From SHVO01 sp041905795 (GTDB taxonomy: Bacteria > Pseudomonadota > Alphaproteobacteria > Rhodospirillales > Rhodospirillaceae), in NCBI GenBank assembly GCA_041905795.1, contig JAYRKL010000003.1, forward strand, positions 124,001 to 188,000: a stretch of 64,000 bases of DNA, read 5' to 3'. Positions 43,204 to 53,762 of the stretch are shown one piece after another (within the stretch, counting starts at the first letter, position 1; each line of letters opens with the position of its first letter). Position numbers and translations under genes: made by a program. The notes beneath the pieces were generated by a model. It was given only the letters and a program-made list of their open reading frames with translations, was not told the origin of the DNA and did not search any database.

Positions 43204-43304
43204 AGCATGATCATGTCATCTTCAAATCGCGATCATGCTCTAACTTTTTGTTTGGTCGCATTTTCTGCGAGAAACCGGTTCCCACTTTCCCGGAAAATGC
43301 TCTA
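43201..43304. repeat. Inverted mosaic repeat spanning the whole mlaF-radA gap
   Basis: Module B comes first (43201-43242; TAGAGCATGATCATG ... GATCATGCTCTA), then module A in reverse (43249-43304; TTTGGTCGCATTTTCTGCGA ... GGAAAATGCTCTA). Its TAG is the stop codon of mlaF and its last base precedes the GTG start of radA. The element thus forms the entire 101-base intergenic space. Confidence 0.92.
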
Positions 43305-44713
<1,409 letters not shown>

Positions 44714-44717
<4 letters not shown>

Positions 44718-45445
44718 TCGAAGGGCTGCCCATCAACGGCCTCGACCTCGCGGTCTGCGTGGTGCTGCTGATCTCGGCCTTGCTCGCCTTCATCCGCGGA
44801 TTCGTGCATGAGGTGCTGTCGGTGGCCGCCTGGGCCGGCGCGCTGGCCGCGGCCAGCTATGGCCTGCCTTACGCACGGCCCTTCGCCCACAAGGTCATCC
44901 CCTTCGGCTGGGCCGCCGACGCCGCCGCCGCCACCATCATCTTCCTGGTGGTGCTGATCGTTCTCGGGATGATCAGCCACAGCGTCGCCCTGCGGATCCA
45001 GAAAAGCGCCCTCAACAACATCGACCGCACCTTGGGCTTCGTGTTCGGCCTGGGCCGCGCGGTGCTGATCCTGGGTGTCGGCCTGATCGTGGTGGACTGG
45101 CTTACGGACCGCGACCGGCCGGATTGGGTGCGCGGCGCCAAGACCCTGCCGATCATCGAAAGCGCCGCCACCGGCATCAAGTCGCTGGTGCCCGCGTCCT
45201 TCATGGCGCCGTCCGAGGCCGCGCGCGAGGCCGCCCGCAAAGCCGGCGCCGCGGACGCCAAAAAAGCCTTTGACCGCCTGGCCGCGCCCGCGGCGGCGGC
45301 GGAGAAGGGCGACAAGGAAACCACCTACCAAAACAACGAGCGGCGGGATATGGAACGCCTGCTCCGGAGCACCGGCGACGCCGCGGCTGCAAAGGCGCCG
45401 GCCAAAGAGCAAGCCAGAGAGCAAGAAAGTCCGCCCCATGAGTAA
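44714..45445 (+). CDS. cvpA: CvpA family membrane protein
   Basis: A 243-residue protein with four membrane helices in the first 140 residues (GLDLAVCVVLLISALLAFIRGF onwards) and a cytoplasmic Ala/Lys/Glu-rich tail. The CvpA family is linked to colicin V export and, in enterobacteria, to bile-salt resistance. TTG at 44714 overlaps the radA stop and has AGGAGGG seven bases upstream. The purF gene starts within its last codons, as is usual for cvpA-purF. Confidence 0.92.
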
Positions 45446-46946
45446 CCACCCCCGGGAATTGGATCACATGCCCACGACTCACCCTTTTGAGCCGGAAGCC
45501 CACGGGGACGATGACGATCACCTGAAGGAAGAATGCGGGGTCTTCGGCATCATCGGCGACCGCGAGGCCGGCACCCAGACCGCCCTCGGGCTCCACGCCC
45601 TGCAGCACCGCGGCCAGGAAGCCGCGGGCATGGTCACGTTCGACGGCGTCCAGTTCAACAGCCATCGCGGCATGGGCCAGGTGGCCGAGAACTTCGGCTC
45701 CGAGACGGTGATGGACCGCCTCAAGGGCGACATGGCCATCGGTCATACGCGCTACGCCACCACCGGCGGCACCATCCTGCGCAATGTGCAGCCGTTGTTC
45801 GCTGAACTGGATTCCGGCGGCTTCGCCATCGCCCACAACGGCAACCTGACCAACGCGCTGACCCTGCGCCAGGAATTGAAGAAGCGCGGCTGCCTGTTCC
45901 AGTCCACCTCCGACACCGAAGTCGTCATCCACCTCATGGCCATCAGCGCGGCGTCCACCTTCGAGGACCGGCTGGTGGACGCCCTGCGCCAGGTAGAGGG
46001 CGCCTATTCCTTCGTTTGCCTCACGCCCAACGCCGTGATCGGCGCGCGCGATCCCCTGGGCGTGCGCCCGCTGGTGCTGGGCCGCCTGGACAACGCCTGG
46101 ATCCTGTGTTCGGAGAGCTGCGCGCTGGACATCATCGGCGGCGAGTTCGTGCGCGACGTGGAACCGGGCGAGGTGGTGGTGCTGCCCCGCGACGGTGCCG
46201 TGCGCAGCCTCAAACCCTTCCCCAAGCAGCATCCCAAATTCTGCATTTTCGAATACATCTACTTCGCCCGGCCCGATACGGTCAGCGAAGGCCACAGCGT
46301 CTACGACGTGCGCAAGCGGATCGGCGAGGAGCTTGCCAAGGAAAGCCCGGTGCAGGCGGACATCATCGTCCCGGTGCCGGATTCGGGCGTGGCCGCGGCG
46401 CTGGGATATTCCTCGGCCTCCGGCGTGCCCTTTGAAATGGGCATCATCCGCAGCCACTACGTCGGGCGCACCTTCATCCAGCCGACCGCGCAGGGGCGCC
46501 ATTCCAGCGTGCGGCGCAAGCACAACCCCAACCGCGCGGTGCTCGAAGGCAAGCGCGTGGTGCTGGTGGACGATTCCATCGTGCGCGGCACCACCTCGAA
46601 GAAAATCGTCGAGATGGTGCGCCAGGCCGGCGCCACCGAGGTGCATATGCGCATCTCCTCGCCGCCCACCGCGCATCCGTGTTTCTTCGGAATCGATACA
46701 CCGGACTACGACAACCTGCTCGCCGCCAAGCACGATGTCGCCGGGATGGCCAAACTGCTGGGGGTCGACAGCCTCGCGTTCATCTCCCTCGACGGCTTGT
46801 ACAAGGCGCTGGGCGCACCCGGCCGCGACGCCGCGCATCCGCAATATTGCGACGCCTGTTTCACCGGCGCCTATCCGCTGCCGCTGACCGATCGCCAGGC
46901 CGGCAGCCAGCCCAAGCAGCTTTCGCTGCTCAACGAGCCGGTCTGA
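45438..46946 (+). CDS. purF: Amidophosphoribosyltransferase
   Basis: Catalyses the first step of purine synthesis, PRPP plus glutamine to phosphoribosylamine. The 502-residue precursor has a 32-residue propeptide before the catalytic Cys33 in KEECGVFGI. The glutaminase domain shows GHTRYATTG and the transferase domain shows the PRPP loop VVLVDDSIVRGTT (about 373). A propeptide and the C-terminal PCFFGID and YCDACF cysteines recall the Bacillus-type enzyme with a 4Fe-4S cluster. A later ATG at 45468 could also start translation. Confidence 0.96.
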   Translation: MSNHPRELDHMPTTHPFEPEAHGDDDDHLKEECGVFGIIGDREAGTQTALGLHALQHRGQEAAGMVTFDGVQFNSHRGMGQVAENFGSETVMDRLKGDMAIGHTRYATTGGTILRNVQPLFAELDSGGFAIAHNGNLTNALTLRQELKKRGCLFQSTSDTEVVIHLMAISAASTFEDRLVDALRQVEGAYSFVCLTPNAVIGARDPLGVRPLVLGRLDNAWILCSESCALDIIGGEFVRDVEPGEVVVLPRDGAVRSLKPFPKQHPKFCIFEYIYFARPDTVSEGHSVYDVRKRIGEELAKESPVQADIIVPVPDSGVAAALGYSSASGVPFEMGIIRSHYVGRTFIQPTAQGRHSSVRRKHNPNRAVLEGKRVVLVDDSIVRGTTSKKIVEMVRQAGATEVHMRISSPPTAHPCFFGIDTPDYDNLLAAKHDVAGMAKLLGVDSLAFISLDGLYKALGAPGRDAAHPQYCDACFTGAYPLPLTDRQAGSQPKQLSLLNEPV

Positions 46947-46950
46947 TCGC

Positions 46951-47676
46951 ATGCCGTCTCAACGTCTCGCCGGGCGCATCGCGCTCGTCACCGGAGCTTC
47001 GCGCGGCCTCGGCCGGGCGGTCGCGCTGCGCTTTGCCCAGGAAGGCGCCCATGTCATCGCTTTCGCCCGCACCCAGGGCGGCCTGGAAGAACTGGACGAC
47101 GAGATTTTCAAGCTCACCGGTGCTCACGCCACCCTGGTAGCCGAGGACCTCACCAAGTTCGAGAAACTCGACCAGACCGGCGGCGCGATCTTTCAGCGCT
47201 GGGGCAAGCTCGACATCCTGGTGGCCGCCGCCGGCGCGCTTGGCCAGCTGTCGCCCATGCCGGCCTACACACCGAAGATGTGGGACAACGTGATGGCGGT
47301 GAACCTGACCGCCAACTGGCGCCTGATCCGCTCGCTCGATCCCTTGCTGCGCCAGTCGGACGCGGGCCGCGCGATCTTCGTCACCTCGGGCGTCGCCCGC
47401 GATGCGCAGATGTATTGGGGGCCTTACGCGGTCTCCAAGGCCGGGCTGGAACAGATGGTCAGGACCTACGCCGCCGAGATCGCCCACACCAGGCTCAAGG
47501 TGAATCTCCTCGACCCCGGCCGTGTGCGCACCAAGATGCGCGCCCAGGCTTTCCCCGGCGAGGACCCCGGCACGCTGCCCACGCCCGACTCCATCGCCGG
47601 GACGTTCGTCGACCTCGCCAGCGCCGACTGTCAGCGAAACGGGGAACTGGTGAAGGCCGCCGTCGGCCCGTCCTAG
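46951..47676 (+). CDS. Short-chain dehydrogenase/reductase
   Basis: A 241-residue Rossmann-fold oxidoreductase. It has TGASRGLGRAVA (14-25), AAAGALGQLSPM in place of the usual NNAG and the catalytic YAVSKAG (Tyr about 158). The substrate is unknown. It begins four bases after purF, a linkage common in alphaproteobacteria. Its TAG stop (47674-47676) belongs to the adjoining repeat. Confidence 0.92.
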   Translation: MPSQRLAGRIALVTGASRGLGRAVALRFAQEGAHVIAFARTQGGLEELDDEIFKLTGAHATLVAEDLTKFEKLDQTGGAIFQRWGKLDILVAAAGALGQLSPMPAYTPKMWDNVMAVNLTANWRLIRSLDPLLRQSDAGRAIFVTSGVARDAQMYWGPYAVSKAGLEQMVRTYAAEIAHTRLKVNLLDPGRVRTKMRAQAFPGEDPGTLPTPDSIAGTFVDLASADCQRNGELVKAAVGPS

Positions 47677-47779
47677 AGCATTTTCCGATGAAGTGGATGC
47701 CGGTTCATCGCAGAAAATGCGACCAAACCAAAAAAGATTAGGGCATGATCGCGATTCAATATGACTCGATCATGCTCTA
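47674..47779. repeat. Mosaic repeat between convergent genes, providing both stop codons
   Basis: Module A (47674-47730) and module B (47738-47779, one arm GGGCATGATCG instead of GAGCATGATCG) lie between the SDR gene and der. The first TAG of the element is the SDR stop, and the final CTA, read on the other strand, is the der TAG stop. The module B palindrome could also help to end transcripts from either side, but no U-run follows. Confidence 0.92.
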
Positions 47780-49315
47780 ATCGTCGTCGTCGAACGGGTT
47801 CTTGGGCTTGCGCAGGTAGATGCGGATCGGCACGCCGTCGAGGTCGAAGTTGTCCCGCAGGCTGTTGGTGAGATAGCGCATATACGCGTCCGGCAGATCG
47901 CCGGGGCGGGTCGAGAACATCACAAAAGTCGGCGGCCGGGTCTTGGGCTGGGTCACATAACGCAGCTTGACGCGCTGCTTATGGGACGAGAGCGGCGCCG
48001 GGTGCGCCCGGGTTGCCGCCGCCAGCCAGCGGTTCAGCGCCGCCGTCGGCACGTGGGCGTTCCAGGTCTTGTGCACGGCGAACACCGCCTGCATCAGTTC
48101 GTCGATGCGTTGGCCGGTCTTGCCGGAGATGGTCACCACCGGCACGCCGCGCGCCTGGGTCAGGGAGTCGGCGAGGCGCTGCTTCACGGTCTCGAGCACC
48201 GTGCGCTTCTCTTTCACCGCGTCCCACTTGTTGACGGCGATCACCAGCGCGCGGCCTTCGTCGATCACATGGCGGGCGATGGTCAGTTCCTGGGTTTCGA
48301 GCGGCGCCGAGGCATCCACCACCAGCACCACCACTTCCGCCATGCGGATGGTGCCAAAGGTTTCACCGACGGAGAGCTTTTCCACCGCGTCAGTCACCTT
48401 GGCGCGCTTGCGCACGCCGGCGGTGTCCACCAAACGGATGGCGCGGCCGCCGTAACTCCAATCCACCGGGATCGAATCCCGGGTGACGCCCGGCTCCGGC
48501 CCGGTCAGCAGGCGGTCCTCGCCGATCAGCCGGTTGCAGAGCGTGGACTTGCCGGTGTTGGGGCGGCCGACGATGGCCAACTGCAAGGGGCGCGTGGCCG
48601 CCGCCGCGGCGGCGGCGGCGCCGGCGGCGTCCAGCTTCTCGGCGTCCATTTCGTCGAACAGCGCGCCGTCGGTATCCACTTCCTCGAGGGTCTCTTCCTC
48701 TTCGGGTGCACCGGTCCCTTCCGGCGCGAACGGCAGCAGCGCCTCGTACAGAGCGTCGAGGCCCTGGCCGTGTTCGGCGGAGATCGCCACCGGCTCGCCG
48801 AGGCCGAGCGCATAGGCCTCCAACACGGCGCCCTGGGTGTTCTTGGCCTCGGTCTTGTTGGCCACCAGGATCACGGGCGTGTTGGAGCGGCGCACCAGCT
48901 CGGCGAAATGGGCGTCCAGCGGCATGACGCCGGCGCGGGCGTCGATCACCAGGAGCGCCACGTCGGCGTCGGCGATGGCCTTCTCGGTCTGGCCGCGCAT
49001 GCGGCCTTCCATGGTGTCGGCGGCGCCGTCCTCGAAGCCGGCGGTGTCGATGACGCGGAACTCGAGCGGCCCCAGCTGGGCGTTTCCATAACGGCGATCG
49101 CGCGTGACGCCCGGGCGGTCGTGCACCAGGGCTTCGCGCCGGCCCACCAGGCGGTTGAACAAGGTCGACTTGCCGACATTGGGCCGGCCGACGATGGCCA
49201 CCGTCATGTCGCCGCCGGTGCTGGCCTTGGCGCTGCGCGACGAGCGCTTGCGCCCCACCACATCCGTATTGGTGTAGCGCTGGCGGGTTTTCTTATGGGA
49301 GATATTGCGCGCCAT
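47777..49315 (-). CDS. der: Ribosome biogenesis GTPase Der (EngA)
   Basis: Double-GTPase factor for 50S maturation. Two G domains (GRPNVGKS, DTAGFEDG; then GRPNTGKS, DTAGVRKR, NKWD) are followed by a KH-like domain. An acidic linker rich in Glu and Ala joins the G domains. The canonical start is MTVAIVGRPNVGKS at 49207; the frame stays open to an ATG at 49315, and nearly all of its 36 extra codons end in G or C, so the basic extension (ARNISHKKTRQRY) may be translated. It is downstream of bamB. Confidence 0.94.
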   Translation of the reverse strand: MARNISHKKTRQRYTNTDVVGRKRSSRSAKASTGGDMTVAIVGRPNVGKSTLFNRLVGRREALVHDRPGVTRDRRYGNAQLGPLEFRVIDTAGFEDGAADTMEGRMRGQTEKAIADADVALLVIDARAGVMPLDAHFAELVRRSNTPVILVANKTEAKNTQGAVLEAYALGLGEPVAISAEHGQGLDALYEALLPFAPEGTGAPEEEETLEEVDTDGALFDEMDAEKLDAAGAAAAAAAATRPLQLAIVGRPNTGKSTLCNRLIGEDRLLTGPEPGVTRDSIPVDWSYGGRAIRLVDTAGVRKRAKVTDAVEKLSVGETFGTIRMAEVVVLVVDASAPLETQELTIARHVIDEGRALVIAVNKWDAVKEKRTVLETVKQRLADSLTQARGVPVVTISGKTGQRIDELMQAVFAVHKTWNAHVPTAALNRWLAAATRAHPAPLSSHKQRVKLRYVTQPKTRPPTFVMFSTRPGDLPDAYMRYLTNSLRDNFDLDGVPIRIYLRKPKNPFDDDD

Positions 49316-49358
49316 AGTCGTCTTCTGTCCTTAGCGCCGGCGCGTGTTGGCGTTGTGC

Positions 49359-50741
49359 TTAGCGATAAGCCGCGAGCTGGCCGTCGTCGTCGAGCAGGTA
49401 CATGGTGCTGTTGGCGAACACCGGCGTCAGGCTGGCGGAGCTGTCCAGTTCGACCTTGCCCAGCACTTCGCCGGAGTAAGGCGACAGCGACAGCGCCTCG
49501 CCGTTGGAGCCCACCAGGATCAGGCGGTCGGAGGCCAGCGCCGGGCCGGCCCAGACGATGCGGTTCTTCTTGCGCTTCTCGTTGCCGAACGCCGGCAGCT
49601 GGGTCACCCACACGATGCGGCCGGTGCGGGCGTCGACGCAGATGGCTTCGCTGTCGATGGAGACGGCATAGAGGAAATCGCCCGCCACCCAGGGCTCATG
49701 GATGCCGGCCACCGGCACTTCCCACAGGCGCGATCCGGTGCGCAGGTCGATGGCGACCATCACACCCGACTGGCCCACGGCGTAGACGCGGCCCTTGTCG
49801 ATGACGGGACGGCCGGAAATATCCGGCAGGCTGGCGGCGGCTTCGGTGCGGCGCGTGGCGACCACGTTCTCCAGCCACAATTGAGTCCCTGAATCGGTGC
49901 GCAGCGCCACCAGTTCACCGGTGGTCAGCGCCGCCACCACCACGCCACCGTCCACCGCCGGCGCGGTGCCGCCCAGGATCACGGTCGGGGTCGAGGCGCC
50001 GGAATAGGTCCACAGTTTGCGGCCGTCGTTGCCGGCCAGGGCGACCACCTGGTTCTCCAGGGTGATGACGAACACGCGCCCGCCGTTGACGGTGGGGGCG
50101 GAGCGGATCGGGGTATCGACCCCCGTACGCCACAACTCCTTGCCGGTCGCGACATCGAAGGCCAGCACTTCCGCAGCACCCGTCGTGGCGTAGAGCTTGC
50201 CCTGGTCGACCGAAAGCGCGCCCCCCAGGAAGCGCGCGGGCGCGCTCTTCCACGGCAGGAAACTGAAGTTCGGCCGCTTGGACTTGGGCGCGGTCACGGC
50301 GCGCCACAGGCGCTTGCCGGTCTTGGAATCGAACGCCGTGATCTCGCCGTCGGAATCCATGGTGAATATCTTGCCGTCGGCGACGATCGGTTCGGCGAAC
50401 ACGTGGTTGCGCAAACCCGTGCCTTCGCCGATGCCGGTTTCCCAGACCTTCTTCGGCGCGTCGGCCATCACCAGGTGATGCATGGCATGGTGCGAAAAGC
50501 CGCCGGCGCCGGGCCAAGCGGGCGTGTCGAGCGGCTGCGGCAGGATGATGCGGATGTCGGTGGCTTCAAGGCTGGGGCGCAGCTGGCGCTCCATGGCCAG
50601 GACCGAGATGCGCGTACCCGGCAGCACCTTCTTGCTGTCCTTGCCGGTGAACAGGTCGCTCATGGTGTCGCAGGCCGCAAGACCGGCGGCGAGCGCGATG
50701 ATCGAAACGGCGAGGGCAACGCGACGGGCAACGGGGGTCAT
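49359..50741 (-). CDS. bamB: Outer-membrane assembly lipoprotein BamB (PQQ-like beta-propeller)
   Basis: A 460-residue lipoprotein of the BAM complex. The lipobox is LAAC with acylated Cys24 after a signal sequence. The rest forms an eight-bladed propeller of PQQ-type repeats such as GEITAFDSKTGKRLW, EVLAFDVATGKELWRTG and VVALAGNDGRKLWTYSG. It lies between a YfgM-like gene and der, the conserved order yfgM-bamB-der. A generic PQQ-repeat protein is possible, but the context argues for BamB. Confidence 0.93.
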   Translation of the reverse strand: MTPVARRVALAVSIIALAAGLAACDTMSDLFTGKDSKKVLPGTRISVLAMERQLRPSLEATDIRIILPQPLDTPAWPGAGGFSHHAMHHLVMADAPKKVWETGIGEGTGLRNHVFAEPIVADGKIFTMDSDGEITAFDSKTGKRLWRAVTAPKSKRPNFSFLPWKSAPARFLGGALSVDQGKLYATTGAAEVLAFDVATGKELWRTGVDTPIRSAPTVNGGRVFVITLENQVVALAGNDGRKLWTYSGASTPTVILGGTAPAVDGGVVVAALTTGELVALRTDSGTQLWLENVVATRRTEAAASLPDISGRPVIDKGRVYAVGQSGVMVAIDLRTGSRLWEVPVAGIHEPWVAGDFLYAVSIDSEAICVDARTGRIVWVTQLPAFGNEKRKKNRIVWAGPALASDRLILVGSNGEALSLSPYSGEVLGKVELDSSASLTPVFANSTMYLLDDDGQLAAYR

Positions 50742-50760
50742 GAGATGAACCTTGAACGGG

Positions 50761-51498
50761 TTACTTTTTGGCAGGTTTTTCGGCCGGTTTTTCAGCGGGC
50801 GTTGCCCCGGCGGGCGCCTTCACCGGCACCGGGCCATCGGCGGCCGGAGATGCGGCCGCGGTGGCGGGCGCGTAAAGAGCGGCCAGGTCGGTGGCGCGCT
50901 GGCGCACGCCGGCGGGCGCGGTGGGATCGCCCAGGATGCGCTGCAACAGGTCATAGGCGTGCTTGGTGTTGCCCTGTTTGGCGGCGAGCAGCGCCGACAT
51001 CTCGAGCGCCGAGAAGCTGAAGGCGTTGTCGGGGTTGGTCACCGGCGTCAGCGCCGCTTCCAGGGTCTTGGGGTCGGCGGTGTCGAGGCTGTGCACGGCG
51101 CGCAGCACCGTGGCGAGGTCGCGGAAGGCGGGGTCGGCGCTGCCGTCGGCGGCGATCTCGGTGTAGATCTTCACCGCGCCGGCTTCGTCCTTCTTCTGCA
51201 ACAGCGCCGCGGCCTCGCCCAGGCGCGCGAGCACGGTGTAACCGCCCGCGAAGCGCCGGCCCGCGATGCCGGCAAACCCCTTGATGGCTTCGTCCGGTTC
51301 ATTGGCGTCCAGATGCTTGGCGGCCGAGTCATAGGCCAGCGCGATCTCGTTGCGTTCCTTGGTCTCGAACTGGCGGTAAAACTGGAAGCCGACTACGCCG
51401 AGGATCAAGGCGACGGCGAACACCAGCATGGCGCCGCTGTATTTCTTCCAGATCTTGGAAAGCTCTTCCTCGCGGATATCGGACTCGATCTCCGACAT
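50761..51498 (-). CDS. YfgM-like tetratricopeptide membrane protein
   Basis: A 245-residue protein with one transmembrane segment near the N-terminus (GAMLVFAVALILGVVGFQFY, about 22-42), a TPR-like helical periplasmic part (GEAAALLQKKDEAGAVKIYTEI and others) and an Ala/Pro/Lys-rich tail. In E. coli YfgM binds SecYEG and periplasmic chaperones. The start chosen is ATG at 51498; the frame is open further upstream to 51624, with TTG at 51564 as an alternative. bamB follows 19 bases later. Confidence 0.88.
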   Translation of the reverse strand: MSEIESDIREEELSKIWKKYSGAMLVFAVALILGVVGFQFYRQFETKERNEIALAYDSAAKHLDANEPDEAIKGFAGIAGRRFAGGYTVLARLGEAAALLQKKDEAGAVKIYTEIAADGSADPAFRDLATVLRAVHSLDTADPKTLEAALTPVTNPDNAFSFSALEMSALLAAKQGNTKHAYDLLQRILGDPTAPAGVRQRATDLAALYAPATAAASPAADGPVPVKAPAGATPAEKPAEKPAKK

Positions 51499-51944
51499 CA
51501 GGCCTTCCAACTCGTGGTCGGTCTTGTCCTCGGTCTTGTCTTCAGTCTTGGGGGTCTTGGCCAAGGAAGCGGTCCTTTTCGCGAGTCTTTTCGTTGCTTG
51601 GTCTAGGTGCCTGGTCGCTCGCATGTCGGGCGGCCGAACCGGCGTTCCCGTCGGCCTGACATGCTTTGCCTGACATGCTTTAAACGCCGGAGCCGCCCTC
51701 GAACCGGACGCCCCAGCCAGCGGGGCCGCACCATAAAGAACCGCCCGCCCGGTGGCAATTCAAAGGACGGAGGGGACGGGTGATTTTGGGAGGCTAAAAC
51801 CCTGGATTTACAAGGACCTGACAGCTACAGCCCATCGCCCGCGCCGCGCCCTGGGCAAGCCCCCGATTTTAGGGTTTGTTAACCCTCGCCCGGCAGAGTC
51901 CCGTCCTTGGTCCCGAAAGGCCTCGCGCCGCAGAGGATAAAGCC
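51499..51944. other. Non-coding divergent region with a 14-bp tandem duplication
   Basis: The 446-bp space is divergent between the YfgM-like gene and a small gene. GCCTGACATGCTTT occurs twice in a row (51654-51667, 51668-51681). The first 126 bases remain open in the frame of the YfgM-like gene and may encode a longer N-terminus. No promoter could be fixed. Confidence 0.4.
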
Positions 51945-52277
51945 ATGGTTGCCCGCTTCGCACAGATTCGTCCTCAGAGGGCTAAGGCCGGCTATGTCGC
52001 CGGCATGGTCGGCCTGTACGCCGTAGGGGTCGCCATCACCGCGCTGGCGCTGTGGGGCTGCTCCACGGAGCCGGACCGCATCTACGCCCAGGCGTTCGGC
52101 TACCAGTGCCACAACGCCGACACCGGTGTCGGCGACGTCCTGTGCAAGAACCGCCCCGCCGGCCGCGGACAGGAACACGTCAGCCGCTATTGCTATAAGA
52201 CCATCGCCGACGCGAACTGCTTTGATCGGCCCGATCAAGATCGCAAAAACCAGGCACTTGGATCCTCCGGCTACTAG
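51945..52277 (+). CDS. Small membrane-anchored cysteine-containing protein
   Basis: A 110-residue orphan. A hydrophobic helix (about 17-38, ending ALALWGC) is followed by a short exported part with CHNADTGVGDVLCKNR, RYCYK and ANCFDR, enough for two disulfides. LWGC is a poor lipobox. The last 17 residues (DRPDQDRKNQALGSSGY) lie in the first copy of a three-copy repeat, so the C-terminus has changed or the repeat arose from this gene. No family recognised. Confidence 0.65.
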   Translation: MVARFAQIRPQRAKAGYVAGMVGLYAVGVAITALALWGCSTEPDRIYAQAFGYQCHNADTGVGDVLCKNRPAGRGQEHVSRYCYKTIADANCFDRPDQDRKNQALGSSGY

Positions 52278-52500
52278 CCGGGCTGCCGGCCGATCTCTTT
52301 TTTATTTTGCGCCCTTCGGGACGCGGGCGGCCCGATCAAGATCGCAAAAACCAGGCGCTTGGATCCTCCGGCTACTAGCCGGGCTGCCGGCCGATCTCTT
52401 TTTATTTTGCGCCCTTCGGGAAGTCGTCGCTTTGCGCCCTTCGGGACGCGGGCCGGATCAAGACCGCAAAAACCAGGCGCTTGGATCCTCCGGCTACTAG
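52228..52500. repeat. Three imperfect copies of the 3' end of the small gene
   Basis: Copies at 52228-52277, 52329-52379 and 52451-52500 contain GATCAAGATCGCAAAAACCAGG and CTTGGATCCTCCGGCTACTAG with few changes. Units start 101 and 122 bp apart. Spacers hold GCCGGCCGATCTCTTT and the hairpin TTTGCGCCCTTCGGGACGCGGG; the last spacer has an internal duplication of that hairpin. This is tandem segmental duplication, not a CRISPR array. Confidence 0.9.
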
Positions 52501-52597
52501 GTAGCCCGCTCACATTTCCGCGGCCTGCCTTGAACCGAAAGCGGGAGTCTGAAACACTATCTTCATGCGCCAGGGTGTTTCAGTTTAGGGGCCGCCG
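52278..52597. other. Repeat-filled gap before the DUF2794 gene
   Basis: No gene is supported. The stretch is occupied mainly by the second and third copies of the repeat described at 52228-52500. About 95 bases without recognised signals then precede the GTG start at 52598. Confidence 0.5.
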
Positions 52598-52960
52598 GTG
52601 GGGAACCTCGTTGTTCGCCTCCAGGATTACCGGCCGACGGGGCGCAAGCCCTCCGCCCTTTACTTCACCCGCGCCGAACTCTCCCGTCTGCTTGGCCTTT
52701 ATGCCAGCCGCGTCATCAAAGGCGAATGGCGCGATTACGCCATCTGCTCCTCGCCGGACTCCGCGAGTTTCGCGGTTTTCAAAAGCGCCAGGGAATACCC
52801 CCAGTTTGTGATCTCCAAGCTGGGCCGAAGCGATGGCCGCGGCAAAGCCAAGGCCGGCCGCTATGTGGTCACCAGCCGGGAGTGCCGACTCTGCCAGGGC
52901 CACTCGCTGGACGATGTCTTGGCCGTGTTCAATAAGCCGTTAGGCCTGATCGGCGGCTGA
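52598..52960 (+). CDS. DUF2794 family protein
   Basis: A 120-residue protein with the pattern of the alphaproteobacterial DUF2794 family: ALYFTRAELSRLLGLYASRV, GEWRDYAICSSPDSASFAVF and the C-terminal GHSLDDVLAVFNKPLGLIGG. It starts with GTG at 52598; the preceding bases have no strong ribosome-binding site. Two cysteines in SRECRLCQ are an addition I do not associate with the family. The function of the family is unknown. Confidence 0.88.
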   Translation: MGNLVVRLQDYRPTGRKPSALYFTRAELSRLLGLYASRVIKGEWRDYAICSSPDSASFAVFKSAREYPQFVISKLGRSDGRGKAKAGRYVVTSRECRLCQGHSLDDVLAVFNKPLGLIGG

Positions 52961-52992
52961 GTCCACCCCGGCGGAACAGTGCCTCTCCCGAG

Positions 52993-53715
52993 TCAGCTCA
53001 ATTTACGCAGGAGATCGACGCGCATCGGCCGCTGAAAGTCGGCGCCGTTGGGAGTCATATGCTGCTTCAGCTGCCGCTCCACCGCTTCACGCTGCTGGGC
53101 GGTAAGGCTGTGCTTGGTGTGCGTGGTGTCGATGAACCGCGCCGAAAAATCGGCGAAGTCCCGCACATGCAGCGGCGTCAGAAAAAACTTCTCGGTCACC
53201 AGCCCCATGCCGCCCGACGCCACCGCGGTCTCGAGCGCCGCAAACGCCGCGGCGCGCGCCGCGCGTTCGTCGTTGAACAGCCGGATGATGGCGTTGAAGG
53301 CGCCGACGTAGGGCGGCTCGGCCACATACAGCAGGCCGCCCGGGAGCAGCACGCGGCGCACTTCGCGCATGGCCTGGGCCATGCCGTCCAAGGGCACGTG
53401 GTGCAGCGACATCATCATCAGCACGATGTCGAAGCTTTCGTCCTCGGCCGGGATGCGCTCGGCGCCGCCAAGGCCGAAATCCAGGTTGGGAAACTGCGGA
53501 CCGGCGAGATTGGCCTCATGCTGCACGGTGTCCACCTCGAGCGCCAGGATCGATGCGCTCTTATGGGCCTTGGCGATGGCACGGCTGACGGCGCCGTTGC
53601 CGCAGCCGAGGTCCAGCACGCGGGCGTCCTTGAAATCCAGGAGTTCCTCGGTGACCGCGGCGGTTTCCAGGACCGGCGCGCCGCGAGGGTCCCACTGCTG
53701 CATCTTCTCTGCCAT
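52993..53715 (-). CDS. Class I SAM-dependent methyltransferase
   Basis: A 240-residue methyltransferase with motif I VLDLGCGNGAVSRAI (about 34-48), an acidic residue closing strand 2 in ILALEVD and motif IV-like FDIVLMMMSLHHVPLDG. The LLPGGLLYVAEPP segment follows. It resembles UbiE/type-11 methyltransferases, but the substrate is unknown. It ends 47 bases upstream of the MarR gene start side, in the same direction, so the MarR gene may precede it in an operon. Confidence 0.88.
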   Translation of the reverse strand: MAEKMQQWDPRGAPVLETAAVTEELLDFKDARVLDLGCGNGAVSRAIAKAHKSASILALEVDTVQHEANLAGPQFPNLDFGLGGAERIPAEDESFDIVLMMMSLHHVPLDGMAQAMREVRRVLLPGGLLYVAEPPYVGAFNAIIRLFNDERAARAAAFAALETAVASGGMGLVTEKFFLTPLHVRDFADFSARFIDTTHTKHSLTAQQREAVERQLKQHMTPNGADFQRPMRVDLLRKLS

Positions 53716-53762
53716 GGGCGAGGTCTATAGACCCATGCCGCGCCCCACGAAAGGACAAAGGC

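Noticed and set aside
52228..52500. Three repeats considered as a CRISPR array or IS remnants
   Set aside because: Spacers are themselves repeated, unit lengths differ, and there are no transposase fragments or inverted ends.
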